Of a DNA stretch of 64,000 nt, positions 1-13,300 are shown piece by piece. The first letter of the stretch is position 1; every line of letters begins with the position of its first letter. The notes under the pieces are model-generated. The model did no database searches. It worked only from the letters and a program-made list of their open reading frames with translations, and was not told the origin of the DNA. The stretch is from Wuchereria bancrofti (Eukaryota > Nematoda > Chromadorea > Rhabditida > Onchocercidae): positions 124,001-188,000 of the forward strand of contig SSBO01000005.1 of assembly GCA_005281725.1 (NCBI GenBank), given 5' to 3'. The position numbers and the translations under genes were made by a program.

Positions 1-158
1 AGATTAGGTCAATTTAGTCAAAAAATTGCTCCATATTGCTTTCGTAGGGTATTTTAGAAGCAGTAAGCATAAACAATTATCTTCCGAAATAAATCATCTA
101 ATGGTTTAGAGAGCATTTATTAGGTGAAATTATCAAGAAGCAAGGTAAGTACACATAC

Positions 159-2156
159 CAACTGGATTCGAAAAACCACCCGTGTCCCGCTTATCAAAGA
201 ACAATTTATCACCAACACGATACGCGATAACATCCCAACTATACACTGATCGCGTAGCTGCCATCAGCGTTGCCAATATCATATCTGTTGCGAAGACATT
301 CCCAGCATTTTCATGAGCTAACTGAAACGGAACCTGTTTTGATTAAAAAAAAAAAAAAAAAACAATATGGTCTTGATTTCGAATTAAAAAACATAAGAAT
401 TTGAGCAAGGAAATTTGGGTAACTAACCTTCTGAATTATAGGGTCTTCGGTTGTCGTTAAATTATAAAATGTACCGCCGCAACGTTGTAACGGTTTCTCC
501 GTTCGCACCGTAACACGATCAAATGCTTTATCGTAGTAATAAAGCTGACCATAACGATGGCCATTTCTGAAAAAAATGTGCAACTGCAAAATAATCAAAA
601 TTTGATCTCTTTTGGTGAACTCGTTTCATAGAGATTTATTTCGCAATCACATGAGTTCCTTTACATTATCACCTGTGTTGCTAGAACGATAAACTGATCA
701 AAACGTACATATCTTGGCCTGAATCAATATTTGGTAGATTAAGTTTTGCAAGACGTGGGAAATCCATTTCTTCCAAAACTTGCCATTCAGGGCGTACAGC
801 AATACTTGCAGCTAATTGCTTTTGGTTACGTTGGTCCCAACGACCATAACCTTGTCCACCACGACCACGACCACGTGTGCCACCTCCACGTCGTTGCCAC
901 TGCTTGAATGCTTTCTGCTGTTCTCTTAAAAAATCACAATGTCAGTATAAAGAATTTTTATGACAAAAAAAAGAAAAAAAAACCGTCCCATTCTAACTTA
1001 CTTTGCAATGCTACGTTTAATCTTTTGATTTTGTCCATAATTTGCTTGATTTCTTCGCTCATTTTCTTTTTGAACCAATCTTCGCTGTAAACAAGCAAGA
1101 ATTTATGCAAAAAATTGAGAGAGCTAATGAGTGTAATATGCTTATTTTGAAGGCAAACATTCCTTACTTATTATTAGATAAATAAAAGTCAGATATTCAT
1201 GCATAGAAATCAGATACTCATAATATCATTAACTATTAGTCTTGAAAAGTCAATGAAGCAGTTCATTGTTTCAAAAAGATTTCGCCAATTTTAAGCAAAG
1301 TGCATATTTACTCAAATCAAGTTAACTTAATGACTTACTACCAAGATGACCAATAAAATTTTAAGTTAAACAATTATAAGAGAAAATGATCAATTTGCGA
1401 AACTTCCCTCTTTAATTGATTACTTCAAAAAGATTTCGGCAATTTTAAGCAAACCGCATATTTACTCAAATAGAAAACAACCAATCTTACATAGAACTGT
1501 TGTTGTTGTCGCATACGACCACTCTTCTGCATGTTCGATCGTTGGGGTTTACTTGTATCAACAAGTTGAAATGTCGCATCTTCCTCGTCGTGAACATAAT
1601 CATACTGCGAACCAACAGCACCAGATGTATATGGATTACCGTATCGACCATCTCCTAAAAGTAATATTGATTAAAACATAAAACTTTTCGATGTTGAAAT
1701 TCGATCTATCAAATATTTTTGTACTGGTAACGTTAGCTGAAAGTTTTATGCATTTCAATTGGTAAAACTCAGACGTAAGTATACGTTTGAGTCTTTTTTG
1801 TGAGCGTGAAATCATATAATTAACCGACTGTGGAGTTGCAGTAAAATGTTAGATTCCGGATGATCTGTTGCCAAAATTTCTTCAACTTATTTGCTATCTG
1901 GATGCCACTCAACAAAACGAATAATACGTCTCGTCGAGTACAATCAAACTAATCGAAAAAAAAACCCACGTCTGAATCGATCGTTATATTGTGTGACACC
2001 GATCCAATCCGCTACTTTGCCAATTTTATCGGCTTTATTGAATTGTTGATAGGGCAAATTCTGAAATTTACCCAACGTTCCAACGGGTCCCCAACCACTA
2101 CGATTATCGAACACTTCCGGTAAATCGAACAAGGGTTGATCCAGCTGTAAACCCAT
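159..2156 (-). CDS. eif-3.D: Eukaryotic translation initiation factor 3 subunit D (N-terminal part, runs off the left edge)
   Basis: eIF3d is a subunit of the eIF3 complex that loads the 40S ribosome and can bind the mRNA cap. Exons on the minus strand, 5' to 3': 2156-1970, 1654-1491, 1084-1002, 924-709, 566-428, 333-159. All phases close, giving about 321 residues; the family is about 550, so the C-terminal part lies left of base 1. Family hallmarks are visible: SGWGP near the start, [38 protein letters not shown], and GNVFATD followed by RSVYSWDV. An Arg/Gly-rich stretch (GRGRGG) sits between the second and third motifs. I chose the ATG at 2156 because it places SGWGP near the N-terminus as in animal orthologues; an acceptor at 2204-2205 could be a trans-splice site. 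The reading frame stays open upstream of that ATG to the acceptor, so an extra 5' exon is possible. Confidence 0.94.
1270..1471. repeat. Direct repeat of about 48 bp in an eif-3.D intron
   Basis: Two nearly identical segments, 1270-1318 and 1424-1471, lie about 154 bp apart inside the intron between the second and third exons. They differ at only a few positions. They look like a local duplication and have no coding content. Confidence 0.75.
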
Positions 2157-2684
2157 ATTTGGCAATAGCTGAGAGACTTTTTGTATATCACTTCTTGGTA
2201 TTACTGAAATGATTAATAACTAAGTACCGAAAGAAAAAACTGAATAAAAACATGGCAATGTCACGCAGTACAAACGAATATAAAGAAAATAACATAAAAT
2301 GAATATTAGCTCATAAATTTCCGTAATTAAGGGATACTTGCTATACAATAATCAAGTGACACTCATACATAGCTAATATGGACCTAAATAATAATAAGCT
2401 GCAATAAGTAAGAAGTGAAAAATGAAATAAATGAGGAATGTCCAATATGAACTAAGTAAATTACCTAAACTAATGTAAATAAGATCTTAGTAATATAAGA
2501 ATGAATAATAAATTTAATTCAGATATTGCTACTGAGCAAAATAATGTGCAAAAGCAGAAAATAAATGAAAAGATTCACATTGATAAAATAACAAGAAATG
2601 CAAATAAGGTAAGATTGACATGAAATTGCATAACAAATCCACATAACTGAGATCTTAAAAACAATTTCTTAACATTACTTAACA

Positions 2685-2842
2685 TTACTTATGCTACATT
2701 TCTTAACATTAAAATCACGCAAAAGCGTTAAGTCATGAAAGTACAAACAAGTATAACTTGAGCACTACTTAACTTATAATTACTTATACCACATTTCTTA
2801 ACATTAAAATAACGCAAAAGCGTTAGGCCATGAAAGTATAAC
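2685..2842. repeat. Tandem duplication, period about 95 bp, each copy with a small palindrome
   Basis: The segment from 2696 (ACATTTCTTAACATTAAAAT) is repeated from 2791 with few changes. Each copy contains CGCAAAAGCG, an inverted repeat able to form a short hairpin with an AAAA loop. It lies in the divergent promoter interval. Confidence 0.7.
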
Positions 2843-3308
2843 TGAAGTACTGCTCAGATTACATTTGTTCGTGTTTATATGACTTGTATGACACAGGAAA
2901 GATGCGTAATACGTGATATTATCCTTTAAAAAGTGTTTTATCCAATTCAATCACTTACATTCACAACTGGAATCTTCTTTGTCCTAAATCAAACAAACTA
3001 ATTGCTTCCCTAAACCCACGACATTCCTACAAAATATCCTTTTTTCACTGAGATGGAATTTTCAGTTGCTGGGTAAGGTAAATGATTGATTAATTAATAA
3101 GCAAGTGTATCATATATCCCGAGGTCATAGGTTAATGAAGAGATATCTCGAAATGAAATAACAAATAAAAACCGAACATACTACATCCAGAAATGAATAC
3201 AGTTAATCACCAGAGAGAAAGGAAATCGTTGAGAATGGACGGATCTAAACGAATAAAATGTTCGATCAGTCAGTGTTACATATCGTCATTTGGTTTCCAT
3301 TGAACCTG

Positions 3309-3380
3309 AAATGAAATGGAATAGAATGAAATAGAATGGAATGAAATGGAATAGAATTGGAATTGGAATTGGAAATGGAA
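3309..3380. repeat. GGAAT/GAAAT pentamer-like simple repeat
   Basis: An imperfect array built from GAATG, GAAAT and GGAATT words runs for about 70 bp. It ends about 160 bp before the proposed start of the repeat-protein gene. Confidence 0.8.
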
Positions 3381-3541
3381 CTACTTATAGTGTATGAGGT
3401 GTATATTATTCATTAGTGGAATTAATTTGATATAAATTGTCACTATCATCTCAATTCTTCATTTACAAATTTTAAATGTATAATAAGTGGTTGCTAATTC
3501 AGAGTGAGCCAAAGTTTCAAATCGAATTTCCTATTGTTTTA

Positions 3542-6500
3542 ATGCGGCACTTTCGCAGTAAGTATTCTGAAATTGGAAAAATATGTAATTCTCAATTCTA
3601 AATGAAAACTGAAATTTATAACAGTTAATTGATTTTATTTTCACTCTTTACTGAAATAGGAAATACTTGAAGTGGATAAATTTGAAGAGATTGGAGTGAA
3701 AATGGTTATATTTAAAATATATGTTAGATTTATACCAATTAGATTTATTCTACATTTGAATTCTATCACATCCAGAAATTCATTTCGAATTTTTCTTGAT
3801 GTTTTGAAGTTGTCAGTTACTGTTTTCCTAGCATATCAATTTTAAAAATCATACAAATAATTATAGCAGAGAAACTTAGAAACAAAAAAAGTAGGTTGCA
3901 GGAATTGCTCTAAATTTATGATCTAGAAAAGAGAACCGGAAATAATAGTCTACCATTAACCGGATAATTCCAGACAGATATGAAATAAATTCATTCATAA
4001 AATGTAATAACATTCTTTGTTGTCTTCCCGTTAATAAAATATCGATTGTTTCAGAAAACAAAAGCAAATCTAAAAAAAGTCGATCCAGGTATATAAATTT
4101 TGCTTAAAATGTAGACATTTTGAGGACATTTTTCAAAGTTTAAATTATGTTACAGTCTCTGTCATACATAAATTCATAATTGATTTCAAATATTTCTTAT
4201 CTTCTGTCTTAAAGATTAATTTAAAAGTTAAACTTTACATTAGATATCGCTCATCTTTCAAATCATTTTTCCCATCGTTCTACTTTTTCTATCGCTTAAC
4301 GTTTTGACTTTTATTTCAACTAGTAAGGAATATAATTGATCTTATATGAATTTCAATAATTATACTTGAAAATTAAATTACAATTACTTTTTACAAGTTT
4401 TTTTTTTTGATCTGCAACTGAATTCCTTAGGTTTTGATAATTATAATTTTTAAGTGCAGTTTGTCTCTCTTTTCAAATTACTATTAATTTCAAAAAAAAA
4501 AAAGGAACAGGTAGCACTGAGAAAATGTTATTATTTAGTAATTAAAGAAAACCATCATGGAATATCTTTTTTTTTTCTCAAATTAAAAGTTGACAGTTAA
4601 TTTGCTATTCATTAAGTAATTCATGAAATAACCAAACACTTATTCACATCTATGTTTATATATCATTTTTTTTTCGAAGGACAGTAAAAGGACAGAGAAG
4701 AAAATTTTTACATTTACATCAAAGAGTCTAAAAATCAAATATTCGACTCATAATATATTCTTTTTTTTTTCCTTTTTTAGAGATAAACTTAAACGAAAAA
4801 GTTGGCGAAAAGCACAACGAAGGTAAGTTATTCTAAGACAAATGAAATTTTTTTTTCTTAAAATAATTATGGATTAATTAAATTTTCATTTTATTAAATA
4901 TTAAATGCTTTACATTACTACTTTCGACTTCTATGAATTTTTTATGTGGAAAAATATGAAAATATATTTGAGATATTTTAAATAACTTGCAAGAATTTAC
5001 GAATTTTTTTTTTGTTATGGATATGACTGAGAATCATTATTATCTATTAAATAATGATATGAATTAAGATGATTATTTAATATAACATTACTAATTTGTT
5101 TCTTTAAGAAAATCAACAAAACAGGACGATGAGAATGATAAAACGGAATTTGAGGAAGTTGAAGTAGAACGAAGACCGGCACATAGCAGAATGCGTAGTA
5201 AAATTAAATGGAAGCAAGATTTGCAACCAACAAAAACTGAAACTAAAACAACAACAACTGAAAAAACAACAACGGCAACTTCATCAAGTGGTTCAAATTC
5301 TTCGATGATGTCTTCTCTTTTGAATACTTCCGTTTATACACCAGTTATGCTAAAACCGGATGTTCCATTAGAAACATCCATAATGTTGAAACCGGATGTT
5401 AGTTGTTATGTTAATTGATTGATAAACAAAATAAACGAAATAGATTTTATAATCATCTAAATAGTACGTGATAGAAACTGTGATATAGTGTTAAATTATA
5501 AGAGCTAAATTCAAAAGATTCACTCATAACTTTTGAGTTTAATTTAATCCTATGTAATTTGCTAATTAATTAAGTTAATTTGCAATAAGTTTCAAGTTAG
5601 TTTATACTTATAAGAAATTATTTCTTATAGAGGAATCATTTTAATATAAAGTAGTATATATCATATTGTTATTTTCGAATTTAAAATTTAGTATCACTTA
5701 TTAATTTTTCAGATTGTTGATATTGTTAGCTTAACTTATAGTTTTATACTTCATAATTTTTCTTTTTTTTTAAATTGATGATAGTGTTATCAGTTGCCAC
5801 TGTTGTAATCATGAACTTTTCATAGTTATACGATAATTTTTTTACTAGCAATATACCAACCAATAGTTTCAGATAACTGAGGAGGATGGTAATGAATTAG
5901 TTGTTGAGGATGAAGCTGAACAAAAATTTGAGAAAACAAAAAAAAAGCAGCAAAAAGAAAAAACGAAGGAAAAGAAGCGAAAAGAATATAAAACGTCTAA
6001 AAAAACAGGTCAAGCGATCAGCAGGTTTCTGGAATTGATTAAATCATAGAAGTGCTTTTCTCTGTTCTATCATTAATTAAGTTCAAATAAAGGAAAGAAA
6101 TTAAAAAATATTAGAAATTCAGGTAGCATAGTTAATTAAGTTTATAGTATAAGGCTGAGTTCCATAGTTTAAGTTTGCTTTCAATTCCTGCATGCACAAT
6201 TGCTTTTGCCTTGAATTTAAAATTGTATTTCAGAGAGAATGAAAGAAAAAAGTAAAGCAACAAAAATAGAAAATATAATTGATAATAATCTAAGATAATC
6301 TTTAAAATTGATTTGCGTATCAAATAAGAAGTCGACTGCTCTTTCATGTATTTTTTTTTTTTTTTTTGAAACAAATCCGAAACAATTTGTAAAATTTCCA
6401 CGCATCCATCAAAAAGTGAAATGAGCAGTAACAATTCAAATTAACAATTTTTAGTCTGATTTTTTAGTAAAACCACGTCGAAGTTTATCAAAGGAAATGG

Positions 6501-9412
6501 AAGAGCGGAAATTTTCGGATGATGTTCCGGAAAGCCAAGGAGAAAGAAAGACTGATGACGAAATAGAAAAAACTACAGAATGCATAGAGGTGACATTGTG
6601 AATGTGTGAATTTTAATGAAGGATCAAGGAGATATAAGTCATTCTAAATGAGTCATAACTTGAAAGTTTCTTCTGTCAATGGCAAATGTCCGATTCCTGA
6701 AATGTTATCGATAGTATTGCACCACATTTCTCTCAAAAATCACCTTGTCAACTTCGGGAGTGCATAAAGTTTCTCACTGTGAAATTTCAAATTTTAGGAT
6801 TTAACATATCTAATCTTAAGCTGGACAAAAAATTTTTTGAATTTTAATAACTATGCGAGTGCATTTTTTTCTAGGAGACAAAAGAGACTGATCGAATAAA
6901 ATGCGCTGATGATATCGAATCTGAAAAAAAAGGAATGAAAGAAGTTACAACTGATTCCGGTCTAAAAATTTTACCTTTAAAGACTCCAACAAAGTTACCC
7001 TCAGATCATTTGATGAAAAAAGCTAAAAAGATTCGTCGGAAGAAGATAAAACCACTAAAACGAGATAAATCTGAAAAGCGTACAAAAATGGTGGAAGAGC
7101 GTACAAAGTTACAAACTGAATTGAGCATTCAATCAAAGGAATCAGAGACAGAATCAGACTCTGATTTACCAGTAAAATCGAATGAAATTGTTTCACAGCA
7201 ACAAATTCTATTACTCTCTTCACCATCGGTGTCACCATCAAAAGAACCTATAGCAATACCCAAAATGCGGCAACCATCAGTAGAAGCAGTACCAATGCCA
7301 CCGGCAATAGTACCAGAAATATCACCGCCATCAAAAGAATCCATCAGAACACTAGAAGTGCAACAGGCATCTCTAGTACCAATTGCGCCAAAAGAACTCA
7401 TAGCAATACAGGAAACGCAGCAATCATCTGAAAAATTGCTGCCATCAGGCGAATCCATCATAAAACCAGAAGCGCAACAACCACCTGCAATATCACTAGC
7501 GTCAAAAGAACTGATAAAAGCACAAGAAACGCAGCAATTATCCGCAAAATCACCGCCATCAGAAGAATCCATCAGAACACCAGAAGCGCAACAGGCTTCT
7601 CTAGTACCAATTGCGCCAAAAGAACTCATAGCAATACAGGAAACGCAGCAATCATCTGAAAAATTGCAGCCATCAGGCGAATCCATCATAAAACCAGAAG
7701 CGCAACAACCACCTGCAATATCACTAGCGTCAAGAGAGCTAATAAAAGTACAAGAAACGCAGCAATTATCCGCAAAATCACCGCCATCAGGCGAATCCAT
7801 CATAAAACCAGAAGCGCAACAACCACCTGCAATATCACTAGCGTCAAGAGAGCTAATAAAAGTACAAGAAACGCAGCAATTATCCGCAAAATCACCGCCA
7901 TCAAAAGAATCCATCAGAACACCAGAAGCGCAACAGGCATCTGTAGTACCAATTGCGCCAAAAGAACTCATAGCAATACAGGAAACGCAGCAATCATCTG
8001 AAAAATTGCAGCCATCAGACGAATCCATCATAAAACCAGAAGCGCAACAACCACCTGCAATATCACTAGCGTCAAAAGAACTAATAAAAGCACAAGAAAC
8101 GCAGCAATTATCCGCAAAATCACCGCCATCAAAAGAATCCATCAGAACACCAGAAGCGCAACAACCACCTGCAATATCACTGGCGTCAAAAGAACCAATA
8201 AAAGTACAAGAAACTCAGGAATCATCTGAAAAATTGCAGCCATCAGACGAATCCATCATAAAACCAGAAGCGCAACAACCACCTGCAATATCACTAGCGT
8301 CAAAAGAACTGATAAAAGTACAAGAAACGCAGCAATTATCCGCAAAATCACCGCCATCAAAAGAATCCATCAGAACACCAGAAGCGCAACAGGCATCTGT
8401 AGTACCAATTGCGCCAAAAGAACTCATAGCAATACAGGAAACGCAGCAATCATCTGAAAAATTGCAGCCATCAGGCGAATCCATCATAAAACCAGAAGCG
8501 CAACAACCACCTGCAATATCACTAGCGTCAAAAGAACTAATAAAAATACAAAAAACGCAGCAATCATCTGAAAAACCAGAAGAATCCATCACAAAACCAG
8601 AAGCGCAACAACCACCTGCAATATCACTGGCGTCAAAAGAACCAATAAAAGTACAAGAAACTCAGGAATCATCTGAAAAACTACAGCCATCAGAAGAATC
8701 CATCACAAAACCAGAAGCGCAACAACCACCTGCAATATCACTGGCGTCAAAAGAACCAATAAAAGTACAAGAAACTCAGGAATCATCTGAAAAACTAGAA
8801 TCCATCGTGAAATCAGAAGCGCAACAGGCATCTGTAGTATCAGCTGCGCCAGAAGAACTTATAGCAATACAGGAAACGCAACAATCATCTGCAAAATCAC
8901 CGCCATCAGAAGAATCCATCACAACACTGGAAGAGCAACAGGCATCTGTAGTACTAACGCCACGAAAAGTGCCAGAAATCAAAATTCCGATTCAATCATC
9001 GATATCACTTAAACCTTCCGGAAAAACAGAGACTGGTGATTTGCTGATCTCATCAGCATTATCACCAACCGAGTCCATCAAAAAATTAGGGATTAAAGTT
9101 TTGGTTACACCATCTCTACCAGAAACAGAAATCGCTTCATCAAAAGTTGCAAGCGCATCGTTAAAATCTGAAATGATTAAATTAACTGGAGATGCGGAAC
9201 CGGTAAAATCAACAACTCCGACATTATCCATATCGCCGTTATCGAGAAATGAAGAGTTAAAGCAAGCAGAAAACTTAACAAAATTAGCATCAAATGAACT
9301 AAAATCTGGTAATGAAGAAGTAATTGCTGTTGCAGACGATGAATCTGAATCATCAATTAGTGATACATTGGATTCTCGAAAAGAAAAAAAGCAATTAAAC
9401 GATGTAAGTTAA
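3542..9412 (+). CDS. Lysine-rich, intrinsically disordered protein with a 38-residue tandem repeat array; family not recognised
   Basis: Proposed exons: 3542-3557, 3870-3890, 4055-4088, 4781-4822, 5109-5397, 5873-6008, 6468-6589 and 6875-9412, giving 1065 residues. Every junction uses GT-AG and the phases close, but the four 5' exons are very small (16-42 nt) and rest only on splice consensus and phase. The N-terminus is very basic (Lys/Arg/Ser-rich, e.g. RKSWRKAQRRKS). It is followed by a Thr/Ser-rich stretch and two copies of a VMLKPDV-like motif, then Lys/Glu-rich segments. The last exon (2.5 kb) holds 14 copies of a 38-residue unit and an acidic Ser-rich tail. No signal peptide, membrane segment or known domain is visible, so the function is unknown. 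The basic N-terminus would fit a nuclear or nucleolar protein, which is inference. If the 5398 donor is not used, a shorter product ends at 5418. Confidence 0.62.
7337..8911 (+). repeat. Coding minisatellite: 14 units of about 114 bp (38 aa), two alternating unit types
   Basis: Each unit starts at a GAATCCATC. Type A reads ESIIKPEAQQPPAISLAS at its start and type B reads ESIRTPEAQQASVVPIAP. The order is B A B A A B A hybrid A B, followed by four later units that are mostly A-like. Ten units are exactly 38 residues; two later ones are shortened to 35 and 34, always by whole codons. Degenerate units flank the array at about 7240-7336 and 8912-8990. Alternation, hybrid units and in-frame shortening indicate repeated unequal exchange under selection to keep the frame. 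Confidence 0.95.
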
Positions 9413-10308
9413 ATTTATCTGATGAACTTTCCATAAGATTTAGGAGATTTCTCCTATTTCTTGAAAAAAAAGTACTTATATATTTAAAAAAAAGTACTTT
9501 ATATATCAATGTTCTTCGATCATCTATACTTTATTTTTTAAAAAAAANAAGAATATTCATTGTCGAGTTAAAATGAAGCTTTAGAAAAATTAATTTTACA
9601 AGTATTACAAAAAGAACAGAAAGTTTAAAATGTATTTGAAATGATACAAAATTGACTTTTTTTTTTCAAATTTCGATTCAAATTTTGATGGTATCAAATA
9701 AAAATTGAGAATGCAAAATTGTTTAAGGGAATGGAAAAAAAAAAGAAAAGCAGTTGTACAAAAATTTTTGATAAATTATGAAGTGAAAAAATTTAATCAG
9801 AATCAGAAANATTGAAATAAATCGGATTTTACGGAATGCTCATATATTAATATTTAGCACAATTACACCTTAATATATATTTCTAAATGCCGGAATGATC
9901 TGATTGACTTCTGGAACATTCCTACTTTTGTCAGGAAAATTTCTTTTCTAGAAAGAGAACGAATGAGAAATAAAGGGAAACTCCGACAACAACAAATCTA
10001 ATCATTATTTCAACATTTAAATTGCCGAAAAAAAAAAACCTTGAAATATCTTTTTATTTGATTGCTTTATACATACAATTAAATGTTGAAGTAAAGTATA
10101 AATTAACGAATGACGGATTTACAGAAGAATAAATACAATTAATCATTGTTCATGAAATTAGCCAAATTCTTCATTTAATTAGCTGCCCTTTGATCTAATT
10201 TCTCTCAACAACAACAACAACAATAAATAAATAAATAAAGTTTATTTCATATAAAAGAGAATTGTGCTACATTATTCTAATTTTAGAATAAATAATAATT
10301 ATAAAATT
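9413..10308. other. Convergent 3' intergenic region
   Basis: About 0.9 kb of AT-rich sequence lies between two convergent genes and carries two unresolved N bases (9548, 9810). No coding exon is supported. It includes the polyadenylation signal of the minus-strand BTB gene and a short CAA/AAT microsatellite at about 10208-10240. Confidence 0.6.
10241..10246 (-). terminator. Polyadenylation signal AATAAA of the BTB gene
   Basis: TTTATT on the plus strand is AATAAA on the minus strand, 63 bases beyond the stop codon at 10309-10311. I saw no AATAAA on this strand in the two gaps where the gene might otherwise be split, which favours one transcription unit. Confidence 0.6.
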
Positions 10309-13300
10309 TTAAGCATCTGTAATATTCATTTCTTCCACGGAACCAAATGCATCCACTGATTTCATACCTTGAAAAGTTAGTAAATTTGGATCGTTTTCGT
10401 ATTCATTTGGTTTTGCTCCACCGCTATTTAATGTTATTGTCCTTTCTATATTTGTAGTTGGTACACTGTCAAAGAAATATAAATTTTAAAAAGATGACAA
10501 CAAAATTTTATAACATAGAATATTGAAAGATAGCATTATTGATCAACTTTGTAATATTCTCTCTTCTAAAACAAAATTAAGCCATTTATTTGATTTGATT
10601 TCTTTTTTTTTGCACTAAAAAATTTAAATTTATAAAATTACTTTGCTAAGCGTTGATCATTTAATGCCCAGCCAGAATATAGACGGTCCAAAATTTGTTG
10701 TTGAACTTCGTCCGGTAATTCATCAAATCTTTCTAATGCAACCATTTCGCCAACTTTTCTTTTGAAACTAAAATGAAAAAAAAAAATTTTTTCCTACTAT
10801 TAAAATTAAATTCAATAAGCTTGAAACATTTACCTTCCTTCCATACGTATAAGATTTGCATTTAATAAATTTAAATGATGATATCGATTTGCAAGTTCAA
10901 AATGTTCAAGCATTGTTGTTGGTGATAATGTTGGCTCCAGTACTAGCATCTTCAAGAAAATACACAATAATTAAATTTGATGATGAAAATTTTAATCAAT
11001 TTCCATAAATTCAAACTATTTGAACCTAATAAATTCATTTGATTAGACAACTTAAATTTAAATTTTAATCAATTTCCATAAATTTAAACTATTTAGACCT
11101 AATAAATTCATTTGATTAGACTGTTTAAACTTTAGCGCTATAAATTCGTTTTAATTTTTTTAAATAAATATCTCATCTATTAGATAAATTTGTAGTAGTT
11201 GAATTTTAATAAAATTATTTTTATGCTAAAAATGCCATGAAGATATTCTTGCATCTTTTGTTGTTTTATGCAAATCATATCTATCAGATGACATTGGACA
11301 AAATGATGAACAAATAACCTCGCATAAACTGTTCAACAATCGTTTCATTCCATGTTCCTCTGCCAATAATATCATTGGCCTAATATAAGGCCCAGGCACA
11401 ATTGTATGACTAGGATACATATAATGTAGCATTTTTAAAATTAAATCTGTTATAGTAATACCTGCATTTGAGCAAGATGTCACCAATTTTGACGTTATTC
11501 GTAAAAAATATCCACCTATAAAAAATAACATTTAGTTTTTTAGATTTAATTGTTATTGGCAGAAATGAAAGAAAAAAAAAATGTTAAACTTGAAAAAAAA
11601 AGGTCTGCAAGCATTTAAAATGAAATTAAAATTAAATCCTCAAATTTAAAATTAAATTTTATTTATTAAAGAAATAAATTGACGATTTTAGATGTTATTA
11701 TAAAACTTTAAATTTATTTTTGAAATCTTTCAAAATGGATGAAAAATTAAGCAAATAATAATTTACCTTGTAAATCTTCAAAAATATTAATATTATACAA
11801 TGATAATATTCCTTTATTTACATATAATGTTTGACCTGGTACTAATAATGGCACAGTATACGGATGTTGTTGTATATGAAAATTAAATTGTAAATGTGAT
11901 ATGTAAGGACTGACACCTAAGCGATACTGTCGTGCCTACAATTTATTAATTTTTATCAAATTTTTCTTTATTTCTATCAATAATATGTGAAATTGAAATG
12001 AAAATTTAAACATTTAAATAACATTTAAATGACATTTAAACATTAAACGAAAAAAAAATTTGTTAAATGTACTTTAATTATTGCCGGACAGATAATATGA
12101 TGATAAATTTCAGTACCAAGCGATTTTGGTTCAAATCCTTGTTCGATCAATTCTCGCCATATACCTATAAATTAGATAATTTTCATTGTGTGTTTTGCGT
12201 TTTTTTTTTTTTTTTAAATTTTAATACTTAAATTTTTATTTTCTTTTTCTCTTCCATAATTGCTATTCTAGCAAAAAAAGCTGTAATATTCATTGACCTC
12301 TCTGTTCGGCATCATAAACTAAATCGATAAGTGTATTATCCAATTCCAGTTGAATAGATAATTGAAATTTGGATATTATATCCATCTCAAAATGAAACAG
12401 AAAAAAGTTTACATTCTTGAATAAGCAAATAAAAATTTCAATTCAAATATTAATAATTAATTAAAATGATTGATATTAGTTGGTCGGTTGGAAATGTGAC
12501 AAGTTAACAGGAAATATATTGCAATGAAGAAACGGAAATCCGGATATCTTACTTTTGATATTAATAACATGCCTATTCTTGATGTAAGTATCTCAATACG
12601 GATTGTGAGTAACTTATCATTGTGAGTTAAAACTATTTCATTTGATCAATTCATCTGATCAAATTATATCGATCAGTCTATCAAACTACTTCATTTGATC
12701 AATTCATCTGATCAGGCTATAATCAGGCCATATTTGGCCAGCCATATAAATAATCTCAGCCAATTATACTAAACAATGAGCAATGTTAGATTAATATGCT
12801 AACATCAAGATTAGATATAAATTTGGTGATTCTAGCAAGGATTATATCAGCTTTATAACTTATCGCTGCTCGTGAAAGCGCAAAAAGATTGGCGGAAATT
12901 GGTCGACTAGTAGCATAAATTTGATAAAGTAATTCCAAGAAGTCATCTCGATCAAAGAAGCACATATCAATGATAGCACTTGGTGCAGCATCGTGAAGCA
13001 TTGATGCTATAAAAAGAAAGAAAAATTTAATTTCTTTGAACAATCTAAAATTTTCATTTTTCAATAATTGAAAGAAATTGGAGTTAATTTTGAAAAAAAA
13101 AAAAATCTCTTGAAATTTAAAATAGCCACTGCTAAAGTTAAAAAAGGTACCAAACTGGCATCTCATACTAAAAATTAAGGATTAATTTAAATTAATGATC
13201 AAAGTCTACTAAACTATTAATTAATAAGTTGCTTAATTATCAATACTTATTTTCTATAACAGTAATAAATTAATGACTTTTGGGCAAAATTAACAACGAT

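Larger units (their letters stand above)
2205..3541. other. Divergent intergenic region between eif-3.D and the repeat-protein gene
   Basis: About 1.3 kb separates two divergently transcribed genes, so both promoters probably lie here, although no promoter element can be named. It is AT-rich and holds a 95-bp-period duplication and a GGAAT-like simple repeat. A 25-nt exon-like segment at 2959-2983 on the minus strand (TTTAG before it, GTAAGT after it) is phase-compatible with the first eif-3.D exon. It could be an extra 5' exon, but I could not trace a start codon feeding it. Confidence 0.5.

Noticed and set aside
7129..8592. Long Cys-rich open frames on the minus strand (7129-8142 and 8215-8592)
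   Set aside because: They are antisense to the 38-residue repeat array. The repeat keeps the opposite frame open by codon periodicity; there is no splice structure, and the Cys-rich sequence is just the complement of the Ala/Gln/Glu-rich units.
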